The notes beneath the pieces are model-generated. The model worked only from the letters and a program-made list of their open reading frames with translations. It was not told the origin of the DNA and searched no databases. Positions 51,843 through 60,572 of a stretch of DNA of 64,000 nt are shown here, in pieces; the first letter of the stretch is position 1, and each line of letters starts with the position of its first letter. The position numbers and the translations under genes are program-made. Origin of the DNA: Dehalobacter sp. CP (GTDB lineage: Bacteria; Bacillota_B; Desulfitobacteriia; Desulfitobacteriales; Syntrophobotulaceae); the NCBI GenBank assembly GCA_009910795.1, contig VMEE01000085.1, forward strand, positions 1 through 64,000. Reading direction: 5' to 3'.

Positions 51843-54443
51843 TCATAAAAATCTATGATCTATTGGTTTATTATCTACGCAATCAGCTCTGTCATTTTTT
51901 TCGAGCAGGATTTGGAGATACCTTTTTTCTTCATCCGGAGTCCGAATTTTTCCTTCGAGCCAGGCCAGCCGAATCTGTTTCAGGATGCTGCCGATTTCCG
52001 GTCCTTCCCTGACGCCTAATTGCCGCAGATCTTTTCCGGTTGTTTTCATCTGGATTCCATCGCGCAGCAAACGGTATTTTTTCAGAGAATCCGTATAGGC
52101 ATCATCACTGCCAAGAATATTAAACAACAATAACGGAACTCCTGCAAGTAATTCATCAACGTTTTTCAGATCGGTAAGATCTTCCAGTTTTAAGGCTTGC
52201 TTCAGCCGCAGATATTCCAGCGTAATCTTTTTGAGCGATTTATGTAAGGCCAGTCTGTCCAAAACAGCGGAAATCTCTGTACTGTCCAGATTTTTCAGGC
52301 TGATGAGCCATCGTTCGGTCAACGACCTTTGCTCACCGACGGACTCCGCCTCCTCAAAGTTCCAGGCATAATCCGCTTTAAACCAGGCTTTGAAAACACC
52401 GGTCCGTATTAATTCGCGGCCCATGTACTGAAATTTGGCTTCCTTATAGATCAGGATCAGTTCTTCCGTAAAGCGGTCCGCGCTGATTTTGGCAAAAACA
52501 TCTTCTTTTAAGGCGATCGGTATCGCATCCGCCGTCACCTTGGCAAGCTTGAACGCATACCGAACTGCAAACTTTATGGCTCTGAGCATCCGGGTAGGAT
52601 CGTCAATAAAGCTGAGGTTATGCAAGAAACGAATTTCCTTTTGCTGCAGGTCACGAAAACCGCCATAATAATCAATGATATCGCCAAAACTGTCTTCGTT
52701 CAAACATAAAGCCATGGCATTAATGGTGAAATCTCTCCGGAGCAAATCCTCTCTGAGGGTTGACTCCTCCACAACCGGCAAAGCTCCGGGAAAATCATAA
52801 TCCTCCCGGCGGGTTGAAGCAATGTCCAAATGCGTGCCGTTGCTAAACATCAGACTCGCTGTGCCAAAGGAGTGATGCAAGACCAATTTATCGCAAGCCA
52901 GTTTCTTACTTAGGATCTTGCCCAGTTCAATCCCGTTGCCTTCGACAACAATATCCAGATCATGGTTCGGCATATTCATCAGTAAATCTCTGACAAAACC
53001 GCCAACCAGATAGACCTGGTTCCCCATTTCCGAAGCGGCTTCCCGAATTGCCGCCAGATCATCCTGAATGTACTGGGGAAGCTCTGCAATATGCCGCAGG
53101 ATTTCTTCCCGTCTGGCTATGCTTCTGTCTCTGGCAAGCTCATTTAAGGTCGGTACGACGCTGCCATAAATGAGCCGCATCACATCGGATCTCGACACAA
53201 TACCGGTAAGGATCTCGTTTTCCACCACCGGGATTCTGCCGATATCATGTAAAACCATCAGCTTCTGGACTTCTTCCCAACTTAAATCCGGCTGGACCGT
53301 AATCACGTCCCGGGTCATAAATCCCTTAACCGGAGCGTGCTGCAGCCCGTGTTTCAGGGCCTTGTCCACGTCCCTGCGCGAGATGATCCCGACAAGTTTT
53401 TCAGCCTGGACAACAGGCAGGCCGGTATGCCCGTACTTTAGAAGCATCTTGCCTACCTCTTCGATCGAGGTATCCGGGAAAACCGTTTTAACAGGATAAC
53501 TCATAATGTCGCGTATCGTCGTTGGTTTCTCTGCCCTCAGCTTGATTTCTTCTCGTAACAGCCTGAGGATGCTGTCGATATTGCCATTTTTGATTACGGC
53601 TGAAGCGGCTTTTTCATGACCTCCGCCACCAAAAGCCTGAACAATTTCATTGAGCGGCAGGCTGCTGCCTCCTCTTGCTCTTCCGACAAGATAGACCCTG
53701 TCTTCCATCTTCACGACGAGGAAAAAGATCTCCGCATTCTCAAATTCACCGATCCGGTGAGCAAGCAAAGCCAGCCCTGAAAAATATTCCTTGCTTTCGG
53801 CATAGGAGATAAAAACCGGCATTTCGTTATATTTTTCGATCATGCCGTTATCCAGTAACTGCTGGAATAAGTCCTTTTGCTCCGAGGTAAGCGGTCTCTG
53901 CAGATACTCCGCCATGACGGCAAGCTCGGCCCCTTCTTCCAAAAGATAGGCGGCTGCCAGCAGATCCCTCGGTGTTGTGTTGGCAAAAAGCAGGCTCCCG
54001 GTGTCATCATAAATCCCCAGAGCCATTAACGTCGCATCAAAACTGGTCAGGTTAATGCCTCTTTGCTGAATCTGTTCCACCAGAATCGTTGTACAGGCCC
54101 CAACCATTTCAACCGTCCGGTCCCGGCCATCCGGTTCAAGGACAGGATGATGGTCAATGATCTCAATCGGGATGGTCCGAAGCCGGTCCATAAGATTTTT
54201 ATTGCCGATGGACCGTTCGATTTCCTGTGTATCCACGAGAATGATCTTTTCTACCTTGTCCACGTCAATATCTTTGAAGCGGTAGTAGGGCAACTGTTCT
54301 TTGGCCAGCGATAAAAACTCCTGTACATAAGAACCGTATTTGCCGTCGATCACCAATACGGCTTCCGGACATAGCTTTTGCGCTGCGGCCATCGCTGCAA
54401 GCGCATCAAAATCGAGAAATTGATGTGACAGGATAATGATCAT
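51843..54443 (-). CDS. DHH-CBS-CCA tRNA nucleotidyltransferase fusion
   Basis: The three-part protein of about 866 residues has an N-terminal DHH phosphoesterase domain (residues 1-305, with DHH in EIIDHHPVLEP and the DHHA1 motif GGGGHEKAASA). Two CBS repeats follow (about 310-430, VKTVFPDTSIEEVGKML and ITVQPDLSWEEVQKLM). A class II CCA-adding/poly(A) polymerase comes last (GGFVRDLLMNMPNHDLDIVVEG, then RRDFTINAMAL). This domain order is known in Clostridia and Aquifex-like bacteria, where the enzyme repairs tRNA 3' ends. I chose ATG 54443, 8-9 nt after GGAG, over 54461. Whether it adds CCA or only A cannot be told. Confidence 0.9.
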   Translation of the reverse strand: MIIILSHQFLDFDALAAMAAAQKLCPEAVLVIDGKYGSYVQEFLSLAKEQLPYYRFKDIDVDKVEKIILVDTQEIERSIGNKNLMDRLRTIPIEIIDHHPVLEPDGRDRTVEMVGACTTILVEQIQQRGINLTSFDATLMALGIYDDTGSLLFANTTPRDLLAAAYLLEEGAELAVMAEYLQRPLTSEQKDLFQQLLDNGMIEKYNEMPVFISYAESKEYFSGLALLAHRIGEFENAEIFFLVVKMEDRVYLVGRARGGSSLPLNEIVQAFGGGGHEKAASAVIKNGNIDSILRLLREEIKLRAEKPTTIRDIMSYPVKTVFPDTSIEEVGKMLLKYGHTGLPVVQAEKLVGIISRRDVDKALKHGLQHAPVKGFMTRDVITVQPDLSWEEVQKLMVLHDIGRIPVVENEILTGIVSRSDVMRLIYGSVVPTLNELARDRSIARREEILRHIAELPQYIQDDLAAIREAASEMGNQVYLVGGFVRDLLMNMPNHDLDIVVEGNGIELGKILSKKLACDKLVLHHSFGTASLMFSNGTHLDIASTRREDYDFPGALPVVEESTLREDLLRRDFTINAMALCLNEDSFGDIIDYYGGFRDLQQKEIRFLHNLSFIDDPTRMLRAIKFAVRYAFKLAKVTADAIPIALKEDVFAKISADRFTEELILIYKEAKFQYMGRELIRTGVFKAWFKADYAWNFEEAESVGEQRSLTERWLISLKNLDSTEISAVLDRLALHKSLKKITLEYLRLKQALKLEDLTDLKNVDELLAGVPLLLFNILGSDDAYTDSLKKYRLLRDGIQMKTTGKDLRQLGVREGPEIGSILKQIRLAWLEGKIRTPDEEKRYLQILLEKNDRADCVDNKPIDHRFL

Positions 54444-54491
54444 CGCTGATTCTCCATCCATACCCTTTTCGCCGATAAATCCCGAACGTCT

Positions 54492-54839
54492 TTACTGCTC
54501 AGCAGCCTTATTTATCTCACCCATTACCGCGTCAATCTCATTCTGCGTCATTCCTTCTTTTTTCAGCCGATGATCAATCGCATCGACCCAAAATCCGCAT
54601 TTGGCAGCCATTTTTTTGAAGGCTTTCCCATTCACTTTGCTTCTCTGGGCACGAGATTCGGCGTTTCCCTGAACGATACTGCAGATATACCTGGCTTTCA
54701 AGCAGGCAGCCTGGTCCATCTCGTTATACGTTTTGTTCAGCTGTTCAATCACACTGGTATAATAGGTCTTGAATTCTTCGAAAGCAATCTCTGTCTCCAT
54801 TTGAAGGTATTCCTTCAATTTGGCCATTTTTTCGTCCAT
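54492..54839 (-). CDS. Conserved-looking helical protein of unknown function
   Basis: The 115-residue cytosolic, mostly alpha-helical protein (MAKLKEYLQMETEIAFEEFK, then EQLNKTYNEMDQAACLKARYIC) has two conserved-looking cysteines near residues 45-52. I recognise no domain. AGGAGGGTAC lies before the ATG, so it is probably translated. It is the nearest gene upstream of the nucleotidyltransferase on the same strand, 48 nt away. Confidence 0.7.
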   Translation of the reverse strand: MDEKMAKLKEYLQMETEIAFEEFKTYYTSVIEQLNKTYNEMDQAACLKARYICSIVQGNAESRAQRSKVNGKAFKKMAAKCGFWVDAIDHRLKKEGMTQNEIDAVMGEINKAAEQ

Positions 54840-55051
54840 TGTACCCTCCTGTATCTCCTCTTCAATCGGAGCGATCTTTTTGATTGGAATTCCTCCATAT
54901 ATTATATCAGTTTATTATATAAGAAAATAAAGAATTTGGAAAATATAAATATTTGTCCTGCTCGCCTCATACTTGTTGATTAATTTGCCAAGAATGTCAT
55001 AATGTATGAGGAAAAAGTTTACTGTCCAAAGACGAAGGAGGCCTCTCAACT

Positions 55052-56332
55052 ATGGAATTCACACCTGCCATGACACTGTCTGTCATCATCTTTGCGGCTG
55101 CCTATCTGCTCATCGTGACTGAAAAGATTGACAGAGTGATCATCGCGCTCGGCGGCGGTGTCCTGATGGCGCTTACGGGGCTTTTAGACCAGGAGAATCC
55201 TTACGAAGCCATCGACTTTAACACCCTTGCCCTGCTGATCAGCATGATGGTGATCGTCATGATTACCCAGCGCACCGGTGTGTTCGAATTTCTGGCCATT
55301 AAAGTTGTCAAGCTGGCCAAGGGAGAACCCTGGAAAGTGTTGGTGTACCTTTCCTTCATCACAGCGGTCGCTTCAGCCTTCCTGGACAATGTAACCACAA
55401 TCCTGTTGATTCTCCCGATCACGCTGGATGTCACAAAAGACCTTAAGATAAAGCCCATCCCGTTCGTCATCAGCCAGATCTTTGCCTCGAACATCGGCGG
55501 CACGGCGACCCTGATTGGCGACCCGCCAAATATCATGATCGGGACAAAGGCGGGCTTAAGCTTTATGGATTTTGTTATTAATGTTGCACCAATCATTGTT
55601 CCTATCCTGCTCGTCACGATTGGAGCATTTCTGCTGGTCTATAAAAAATATCTCCATACAAAAGAAGAGAACAAAAAAAAGGTCCTGCTGTTCAACGAAT
55701 ACGAAGCACTCAAGGATAAGAAGCTCCTTACTAAATGCCTCATCGTACTGAGCCTGACCATCCTGGGCTTTATCCTGCATGGCGTTTTAAATTATCCGTC
55801 TTCGGTCGTAGCCATGACCGGGGCAGTCCTTCTTCTGCTGATTTCCAAAGTCAAACCGGAGAAAGTATTGAAAGAAGTCGAGTGGAAAACGATCTTCTTC
55901 TTTGCCGGTCTTTTTATGCTGGTGGGCGGTCTGGAACGGGCCGGAGTTTTGGAAGTGCTCGCAAAAAGCATCGTTCAGCAAACCAACGGTGACATGTTTT
56001 TACTCGGAATGGCCGTTCTCTGGGTTTCCGCGATCGCTTCGGCCTTTGTTGACAACATCCCGTTTACCGCGACCATGATCCCGCTGATTCAGGAAGTCGG
56101 CGTGCTGACCGGAATGGATATTACACCGTTATGGTGGGCGCTCTCACTGGGGGCCTGTCTGGGCGGAAACGGCACCATTATCGGGGCAAGTGCCAATGTT
56201 GTGGCTTCCGGCATGGCCGAGGAAGCAGGATATAAAATAACCTTCGGCCAGTACTTTAAAGTCTGCTTCCCCATAATGCTGATCACCGTCGCCATCAGTA
56301 CGGTTTACCTTGTTCTGCGCTATTTGATTTAG
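55052..56332 (+). CDS. ArsB/NhaD-type ion transporter family permease
   Basis: The 426-residue membrane protein has 10-12 helices arranged as two repeats. Each repeat carries the family motif: FLDNVTTILLILPITL and ASNIGGTATLIGDPPNIMIG in the first half, FVDNIPFTATMIPLIQ and CLGGNGTIIGASANVVASG in the second. This inverted-repeat pattern defines the ArsB/NhaD/P-protein group that exports arsenite or exchanges sodium for protons. No ars genes are nearby, so an ion antiport or anion role is open. ATG 55052 follows AGGAGGCC. Confidence 0.9.
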   Translation: MEFTPAMTLSVIIFAAAYLLIVTEKIDRVIIALGGGVLMALTGLLDQENPYEAIDFNTLALLISMMVIVMITQRTGVFEFLAIKVVKLAKGEPWKVLVYLSFITAVASAFLDNVTTILLILPITLDVTKDLKIKPIPFVISQIFASNIGGTATLIGDPPNIMIGTKAGLSFMDFVINVAPIIVPILLVTIGAFLLVYKKYLHTKEENKKKVLLFNEYEALKDKKLLTKCLIVLSLTILGFILHGVLNYPSSVVAMTGAVLLLLISKVKPEKVLKEVEWKTIFFFAGLFMLVGGLERAGVLEVLAKSIVQQTNGDMFLLGMAVLWVSAIASAFVDNIPFTATMIPLIQEVGVLTGMDITPLWWALSLGACLGGNGTIIGASANVVASGMAEEAGYKITFGQYFKVCFPIMLITVAISTVYLVLRYLI

Positions 56333-56337
56333 CCCAG

Positions 56338-56372
56338 AACGCCATGCAAGAATTCTTTCCCTGCATGGCGTT
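56338..56372 (+). terminator. Hairpin after the permease gene
   Basis: AACGCCATGCA pairs perfectly with TGCATGGCGTT. The poly-T tail is lacking. Confidence 0.65.
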
Positions 56373-56638
56373 GACCCCACCGGTACCTTTTTTATAAATC
56401 ATTGAAATTCTCATCGGCTTAATAGAACCAAATAAATACGTCTCTTCCTTGTCTACACAAATACCTTTATCATCAGTGTTATAGGAGTCCACCCTTTCGT
56501 ATTTATTTTTAACTGAGAATGTTAATTGGTTCATAAGGATCGGTAGAAAAGAGGAAGATATGTTGGTCTTTTCCACTGATTTCTGATTTGAATATTTAAT
56601 ATCGAAGCAAAATATTGGGGGTAATTAGCATTTCCATA

Positions 56639-57079
56639 TTAATATGTTGCCGTAGGAGAATACGCCGTAGCAGTTTCCAGCAAATTTCCAGAAGAATTAT
56701 AAACTTTAGCTGTAGCAGATACCCGATAGGTTCCGCTGACAACATAATAGTTTTGTAATATTGTCGTGCCAGACATCCCAACTCCCGATGACGTCCAGGT
56801 TTTAATTGCACTCCAGCTACTGCCGGTAAATTTCTGCAATTGTACCGTTAAATCTACACGATTGGTACCGGAGTAAAGAGTAGCTTTACCCAAACAAGCC
56901 GCTTTCCCTGATGAATCAATCTCAAGACCTACATTTAGTTGTAAAATGTAAGTAAATAAAGGGCTTACCGTTCCTGATCCTTGTGTACTTACGCTTTTTC
57001 CATCAATAGCGGCATAAGCCGGAACTGCAGAAAAAATAGCCATAAGTACAATTAGACTCATACAGATTATTTTTTTCAT
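56639..57079 (-). CDS. Small secreted beta-rich protein (DUF6147-like)
   Basis: The 146-residue protein has a Sec signal peptide (MKKIICMSLIVLMAIFSAVPAYA, cut near 23). The mature part alternates beta strands (LFTYILQLNVGLEIDSSGKA, then TYRVSATAKVYNSSGNLLETA) and has a single Cys, resembling the small secreted DUF6147-type proteins of Clostridia. ATG 57079 is 10 nt from AAAGGAGG. That ribosome site is buried in a hairpin (57084-57139), so expression may be regulated. It lies behind a sigma/anti-sigma pair and could be a target or a partner. The function is unknown. Confidence 0.75.
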   Translation of the reverse strand: MKKIICMSLIVLMAIFSAVPAYAAIDGKSVSTQGSGTVSPLFTYILQLNVGLEIDSSGKAACLGKATLYSGTNRVDLTVQLQKFTGSSWSAIKTWTSSGVGMSGTTILQNYYVVSGTYRVSATAKVYNSSGNLLETATAYSPTATY

Positions 57080-57083
57080 AAAT

Positions 57084-57139
57084 AAAAAACCTCCTTTGTA
57101 ATATCTTCCATTTACGAAAGACAACAAAGAAGGTTTTTT
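57084..57139 (-). promoter_or_regulatory. Hairpin masking the ribosome site of the secreted-protein gene
   Basis: On the minus strand AACCTTCTTTGT pairs with ACAAAGGAGGTT (one wobble), followed by TTTTTT. The 3' arm contains the ribosome site AAAGGAGG, so the structure could be both terminator and translation block. Confidence 0.7.
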
Positions 57140-57157
57140 GCAACAAATTTTTACAAT

Positions 57158-57922
57158 TTAATTAATATATTTTACTTCCTCAGCAATCTTTTGCGCAGTA
57201 TCCTGATCCGTCGATGCATTCACCGTAAATATATGGCCTTCCATTTGCCATACTATTGTAACCGTGGAGTTTTTCACCGTAAGCGTCCCTTTGTGGCCGT
57301 TTATACTGATTTCTTTAAAGACGGATGCATTTTCCGTGTCCACTTGGGCTATGCTGCCTTCAGTTAACTCCGAATAAACAATAAACATATCCTGTTGATT
57401 TTTAAATATAATTTCTTTGTACATTTCACTATTGGAAGAGTTAGTGACTTTGTATCCTTCCGGTATATATGTCGGAATATAGGCATTGGTCCAGTTGACA
57501 ACCGGTCCGCCGTTGCCCGATACATTGCCAGTTTCATTTACCTGATAAGATGTATATTTCGGCTGAATATCCATGAAAAAGTTCAATACTTTGACTCTAA
57601 TCGCTTGTACGCTGGCTACGGTGGTAAACAATAGAATAATAACAATCAGCATAGCTACCGCAGACCTATTCAAGATCCTGAAAGTTTTTTGCCTTAACGC
57701 ATAAGCCTTCTTCTTTTTCAAGATATTATCCAATTGAGCTCTGAACTTTTGAACAGCTTCCTCCGATGGAACAAATGCGGGATCATTTTTCAGCTTTTCT
57801 CTTTCTTCCAGTAAAGCTTTTCCTTCTTTTTCCGCAGTCTCGTACATAACCAGCCTGAACAAACTGTCTTCATATTCCTCATAAAGTTTCTTCTGCATTG
57901 ATTGTGAGTGCTTATTCACCAT
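57158..57922 (-). CDS. Membrane-anchored DUF4367 protein, probable anti-sigma factor
   Basis: The 254-residue protein has an N-terminal cytoplasmic helical part (about 1-85), one membrane helix (about 88-108) and an outer DUF4367 domain (about 140-254) with PTYIPEGYKVT, KEIIFKNQQDMFIVY and INGHKGTLTVKNSTVTIVWQMEGH. It is encoded right after an ECF-type sigma gene with a strong AAAGGAGGTGG site in between, as in the sigma/anti-sigma pairs of Clostridia. It probably holds the sigma factor at the membrane until an envelope signal arrives; this is inferred from layout. Confidence 0.85.
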   Translation of the reverse strand: MVNKHSQSMQKKLYEEYEDSLFRLVMYETAEKEGKALLEEREKLKNDPAFVPSEEAVQKFRAQLDNILKKKKAYALRQKTFRILNRSAVAMLIVIILLFTTVASVQAIRVKVLNFFMDIQPKYTSYQVNETGNVSGNGGPVVNWTNAYIPTYIPEGYKVTNSSNSEMYKEIIFKNQQDMFIVYSELTEGSIAQVDTENASVFKEISINGHKGTLTVKNSTVTIVWQMEGHIFTVNASTDQDTAQKIAEEVKYIN

Positions 57923-57923
57923 G

Positions 57924-58487
57924 TTATACCACCTCCTTTTTGATCAGTTTTTGGGCTTTTCTCCTTGCCCTGGTTAAATACTGCCGGACACTGCCCGGTT
58001 TAATTCCCAAAATTTCTGCGAGTTCTTCATTATTCATTTCTAAGATATATTTGAAATATAACAGATCTTTTTCTTTTTCGGGAAGTCTTAAAATGGTTTC
58101 GTTCATCTCCGATGCCTCTTCCTGACTAATGATCATGCCCTCCACACCGCCTTTAAGGTCGATAACCGTTTCGGCAAGGTCTGCGTCCTCCCCATAATAC
58201 ATATGCTTTTTTTCCACATCGCGATGTTTAATAAAATTGATTGCCACGCTCCTGGAAGTATAGACAATATAAGCAGCTGTTTTGCAACTTTCAAATGTAC
58301 GCAGTAAGGGAATTTTACCGATAAGTTTGAGAAAAGTATCATCAATCAGGTCTTCCACAATATTCGTATCATGGGTGATATTATAAACGGTCTTCCGTAC
58401 GAGGCCATAATAGTTTCGATATAAGTCCACCATATAATCCTTATCGTCATCATTTGTCAATGCTGTCATTATCATCATTATTATCAA
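57924..58487 (-). CDS. ECF-type RNA polymerase sigma factor
   Basis: The protein is about 187 residues with region 2 (DLYRNYYGLVRKTVYNITHD, VEDLIDDTFLKLIGKI) and region 4 (LPEKEKDLLYFKYILEMNNEELAEILGIKPGSVRQYLTRARRKAQ). I prefer TTG 58487, 6 nt after AAAGGAG; ATG 58478 is 15 nt away. It is translationally adjacent to the DUF4367 protein. Its own promoter region lies in the decayed zone upstream, so its control may have been reshaped by insertions. Confidence 0.88.
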   Translation of the reverse strand: MIIMMIMTALTNDDDKDYMVDLYRNYYGLVRKTVYNITHDTNIVEDLIDDTFLKLIGKIPLLRTFESCKTAAYIVYTSRSVAINFIKHRDVEKKHMYYGEDADLAETVIDLKGGVEGMIISQEEASEMNETILRLPEKEKDLLYFKYILEMNNEELAEILGIKPGSVRQYLTRARRKAQKLIKKEVV

Positions 58488-58673
58488 AACACACTCCTTT
58501 GATAACAATAATAACATATTCTGGGTATCAGAAGACAAAGATAAGGAAAGAAATAAAATATATAAAAGACAATCATGAAGTATTTTTGCAGCATTTTTAA
58601 TCGTTTTTTGATTTTGTGAATAAAGTAAATTATTACCATATTTTAAGGTTATCTGTATTGGTTAAGCTTACTT

Positions 58674-58699
58674 AAGGCAGCGGAAAGTTCCGCTGCCTT
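58674..58699. terminator. Perfect palindromic hairpin
   Basis: The 12-bp arms AAGGCAGCGGAA/TTCCGCTGCCTT lie right after the stop of the broken gene on the minus strand. It is probably that gene's terminator. Confidence 0.75.
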
Positions 58700-58708
58700 A
58701 GTCTTATA

Positions 58709-59162
58709 CTAATAAGTTGTAGGCGGCAAATGGTAATAACTGTATTTGGCATTGTAGACTTGGTCAAAAAGACTTGAAACAGAAGTATAACCAATCCCGT
58801 ATGCAGCCGTACCTGTTATGTGTGGAGTAAGAGTGAGTAGGCTACACTTAACTGGACAGTTTTCTTAAGGTCTTGTAAATTAAGATCAAAAGTAAAGAAG
58901 CGAATACAATGACCAAAAGAAAACGCAGATCCTTTTCCGGTGAATTCAAGAATCAAATGGTTCAGTTATATTTGAACGGCAAGCCAAGAGCCGAAATATC
59001 GAAGGAATATGACATATAATAAAATATTGTTGAACTTTAAGCAAGGTTTACAATTCCAGCATATTTATCTCTCGTTTCACTGTCAATATAGCCATTAAGT
59101 TGAGTTGTAACTAACGAATTATTTGATGCATTGTACAATTGAATTTTCAATTCTGGTTGGAA
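58709..59162 (-). pseudogene. Broken gene split by an insertion-sequence fragment
   Basis: Two minus-strand open stretches without starts flank an IS fragment. The first, 59162-59037, reads FQPELKIQLYNASNNS... and ends in Asn-Leu-Ala and a stop. The second, about 58843-58709, reads TPHITGTAAYGIGYTSVSSL... and ends LPPTTY and a stop, with its own terminator. Their Tyr/Ser/Thr/Asn-rich style suits a secreted protein. I infer they are the two sides of one gene disrupted by the IS, although frame continuity cannot be proved. Confidence 0.5.
58909..59019 (+). mobile_element. Truncated IS3-family transposase OrfA
   Basis: A 36-codon frame (MTKRKRRSFSGEFKNQMVQL, then YLNGKPRAEISKEYD) matches the N-terminal helix-turn-helix start of IS3-type OrfA. 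It stops at TAA 59017. The remaining OrfA, OrfB and right end are missing. The left end is probably near 58840-58865 (TAGGCTACAC, then TTAACTGGACAG). It is a dead fragment. Confidence 0.82.
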
Positions 59163-59178
59163 CTAAGAGAACAGTCTG

Positions 59179-59363
59179 GCCGGATAAATTCCGGCTCTTA
59201 ACAAGGGATACTCTGGGGTAGACTTGACCATGGGACCCCACGACGAATGCTTCAATGGCTCGTGGGATGTGGCTCAAATGATGTATTCCTTCTAGGTTAG
59301 CCCCATCCCATGCTTAAGGGTAGCATCAGTCGCCCCCATATCAAGTCTTGCTTTGGGGTCAAG
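59179..59363. ncRNA. Strongly structured non-coding segment of unknown identity
   Basis: This 185-nt GC-rich island contains GCCGGA/TCCGGC (59179-59195), CCCACGA/TCGTGGG (59237-59266), ATGCT/AGCAT (59310-59326), and a long-range closing pair CTTGACC/GGTCAAG (59223-59229 with 59357-59363). No frame encodes a recognisable protein. It may be the non-coding end of a lost element (for example of IS110 type, whose ends encode a guide RNA) or an orphan RNA. Confidence 0.4.
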
Positions 59364-59538
59364 ATAATAACCAGAGACTCGTACCAAGCAGAATAAAATT
59401 TGCGAAGAATTATTGACAGTACCCATTGGTAGAACTGTAAAAGCCAAAATTTGTTGTAGTCATTTTACAAATATGGTCTTATATAATGTAAAAAAGATGA
59501 CTCCTGAATTCAGAAATCATCTAATGATTGACTGATTG
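59364..59538. other. Non-coding stretch, no feature recognised
   Basis: This is AT-rich sequence between the structured segment and the next gene. I see no gene, RNA or clear promoter. Confidence 0.4.
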
Positions 59539-59832
59539 TTACTTTCCGCCTGTTAATTCAGTTGTCGTTGGTTCAATCCCCACAATCGGAATATTTATCC
59601 TGTTCCCATTGATATCTTCGTATACGACTGCAGCAATGTTTTCTTCAGACATATCTACACTAACCCCCGGCACTACTAAAAAGACTCCAGGTTCATACGT
59701 TTTATTTTTCTTTTCTGCGAGAGATTTCCGGAAAGATTCTGTCTGTTTATACCCAACATCCAATGAATAATCTATTCCGGCTTCTTCATCCTTAGTAACA
59801 ATATTGTAGACTTTGCTGCTTGTTCCAAGCAT
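59539..59832 (-). CDS. Hypothetical protein, possibly a fragment
   Basis: The 97 residues from ATG 59832 have no good ribosome site. The frame stays open about 10 codons further upstream (Ser-Asn-Ala-Ala-Glu-Arg-Ala-Ile-Val-Ala) until a TAA, so it may be the 3' part of a larger lost gene. The sequence is acidic and soluble, ending GIEPTTTELTGGK. I recognise no domain. It lies between the decayed zone and the ABC transporter locus, which makes a gene remnant plausible. Confidence 0.4.
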   Translation of the reverse strand: MLGTSSKVYNIVTKDEEAGIDYSLDVGYKQTESFRKSLAEKKNKTYEPGVFLVVPGVSVDMSEENIAAVVYEDINGNRINIPIVGIEPTTTELTGGK

Positions 59833-59963
59833 TGCTACGATTGCCCTTTCGGCAGCATTGCTTTATACTATTTTTATCTTTTCAAAATTTACACTTCGTT
59901 TCCTTATGTTTAATAAACTAAGTTAACATAGTAAGCATATATATTACCTGTTCAAATCGAAAT

Positions 59964-60572
59964 TTACAGTTCGATAACCCTTCGCGCCTTATCTTTAATT
60001 TTTTGATCATGGGTCACGATAATGACGGTTTTACCTTCGGTATTCAGAGAAAATAGAATATCCATAATGATTTGAGCGTTTTTGGCGTCCAGCGAGCCTG
60101 TTGGTTCGTCAGCTAAAATAATGTCACATTTTTTAAGAAATAGACGAGCCAACGCTACGCGCTGCTGCTCTCCGCCGGACAGGGTATACACCTTGCTATG
60201 CAGCTTACTTTCCAGCCCGACTCTTTCCAGCACTTCTTCAATCGTATAATTCATGCGGCTGTCCCGCCTGATCAACTCAAGGTTCTGTTTCACTGTTTTA
60301 CTTTCGATCAGCGCAAAATTTTGAAATAGGAAACCGACAACAGAGCGAAAATACGCCAGTTTTTGCTTATTTGTCGTGTACTCGGTTCCGTTAATTCTTA
60401 AACTTCCGGCGTCAACCGGCTCGATTAAGCCAATCATGTTCAATAATGTGGTCTTTCCCGTTCCGCTGGCACCGGAAAAGCATACGAATTCCTGATCCTT
60501 AATCAGAAAACTATAATCTTGAAACAGAGTCAAACCATCAAATTTTTTGGTGATATTAATTCCTTCAATCAT
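59964..60572 (-). CDS. ABC transporter ATP-binding protein of a peptide-type exporter
   Basis: The 202-residue ATPase has Walker A GASGTGKTTLLN near 34, the signature LSGGEQQRVALARL near 133, Walker B DIILADEPTGSLD and the H-loop IIVTHD. It belongs to the MacB/LolD-like group that includes putative bacteriocin exporters. Its ATG overlaps the stop of the large membrane gene (ATGA), so the two form one transporter. It should power export or membrane-level protection linked to the secreted peptide encoded upstream. Confidence 0.93.
   Translation of the reverse strand: MIEGINITKKFDGLTLFQDYSFLIKDQEFVCFSGASGTGKTTLLNMIGLIEPVDAGSLRINGTEYTTNKQKLAYFRSVVGFLFQNFALIESKTVKQNLELIRRDSRMNYTIEEVLERVGLESKLHSKVYTLSGGEQQRVALARLFLKKCDIILADEPTGSLDAKNAQIIMDILFSLNTEGKTVIIVTHDQKIKDKARRVIEL

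Noticed and set aside
56295..56576. A 93-codon minus-strand frame
   Set aside because: It starts at a GTG without a ribosome site, runs through the permease gene's hairpin and ends antisense to that gene. A degraded gene is possible but unsupported.
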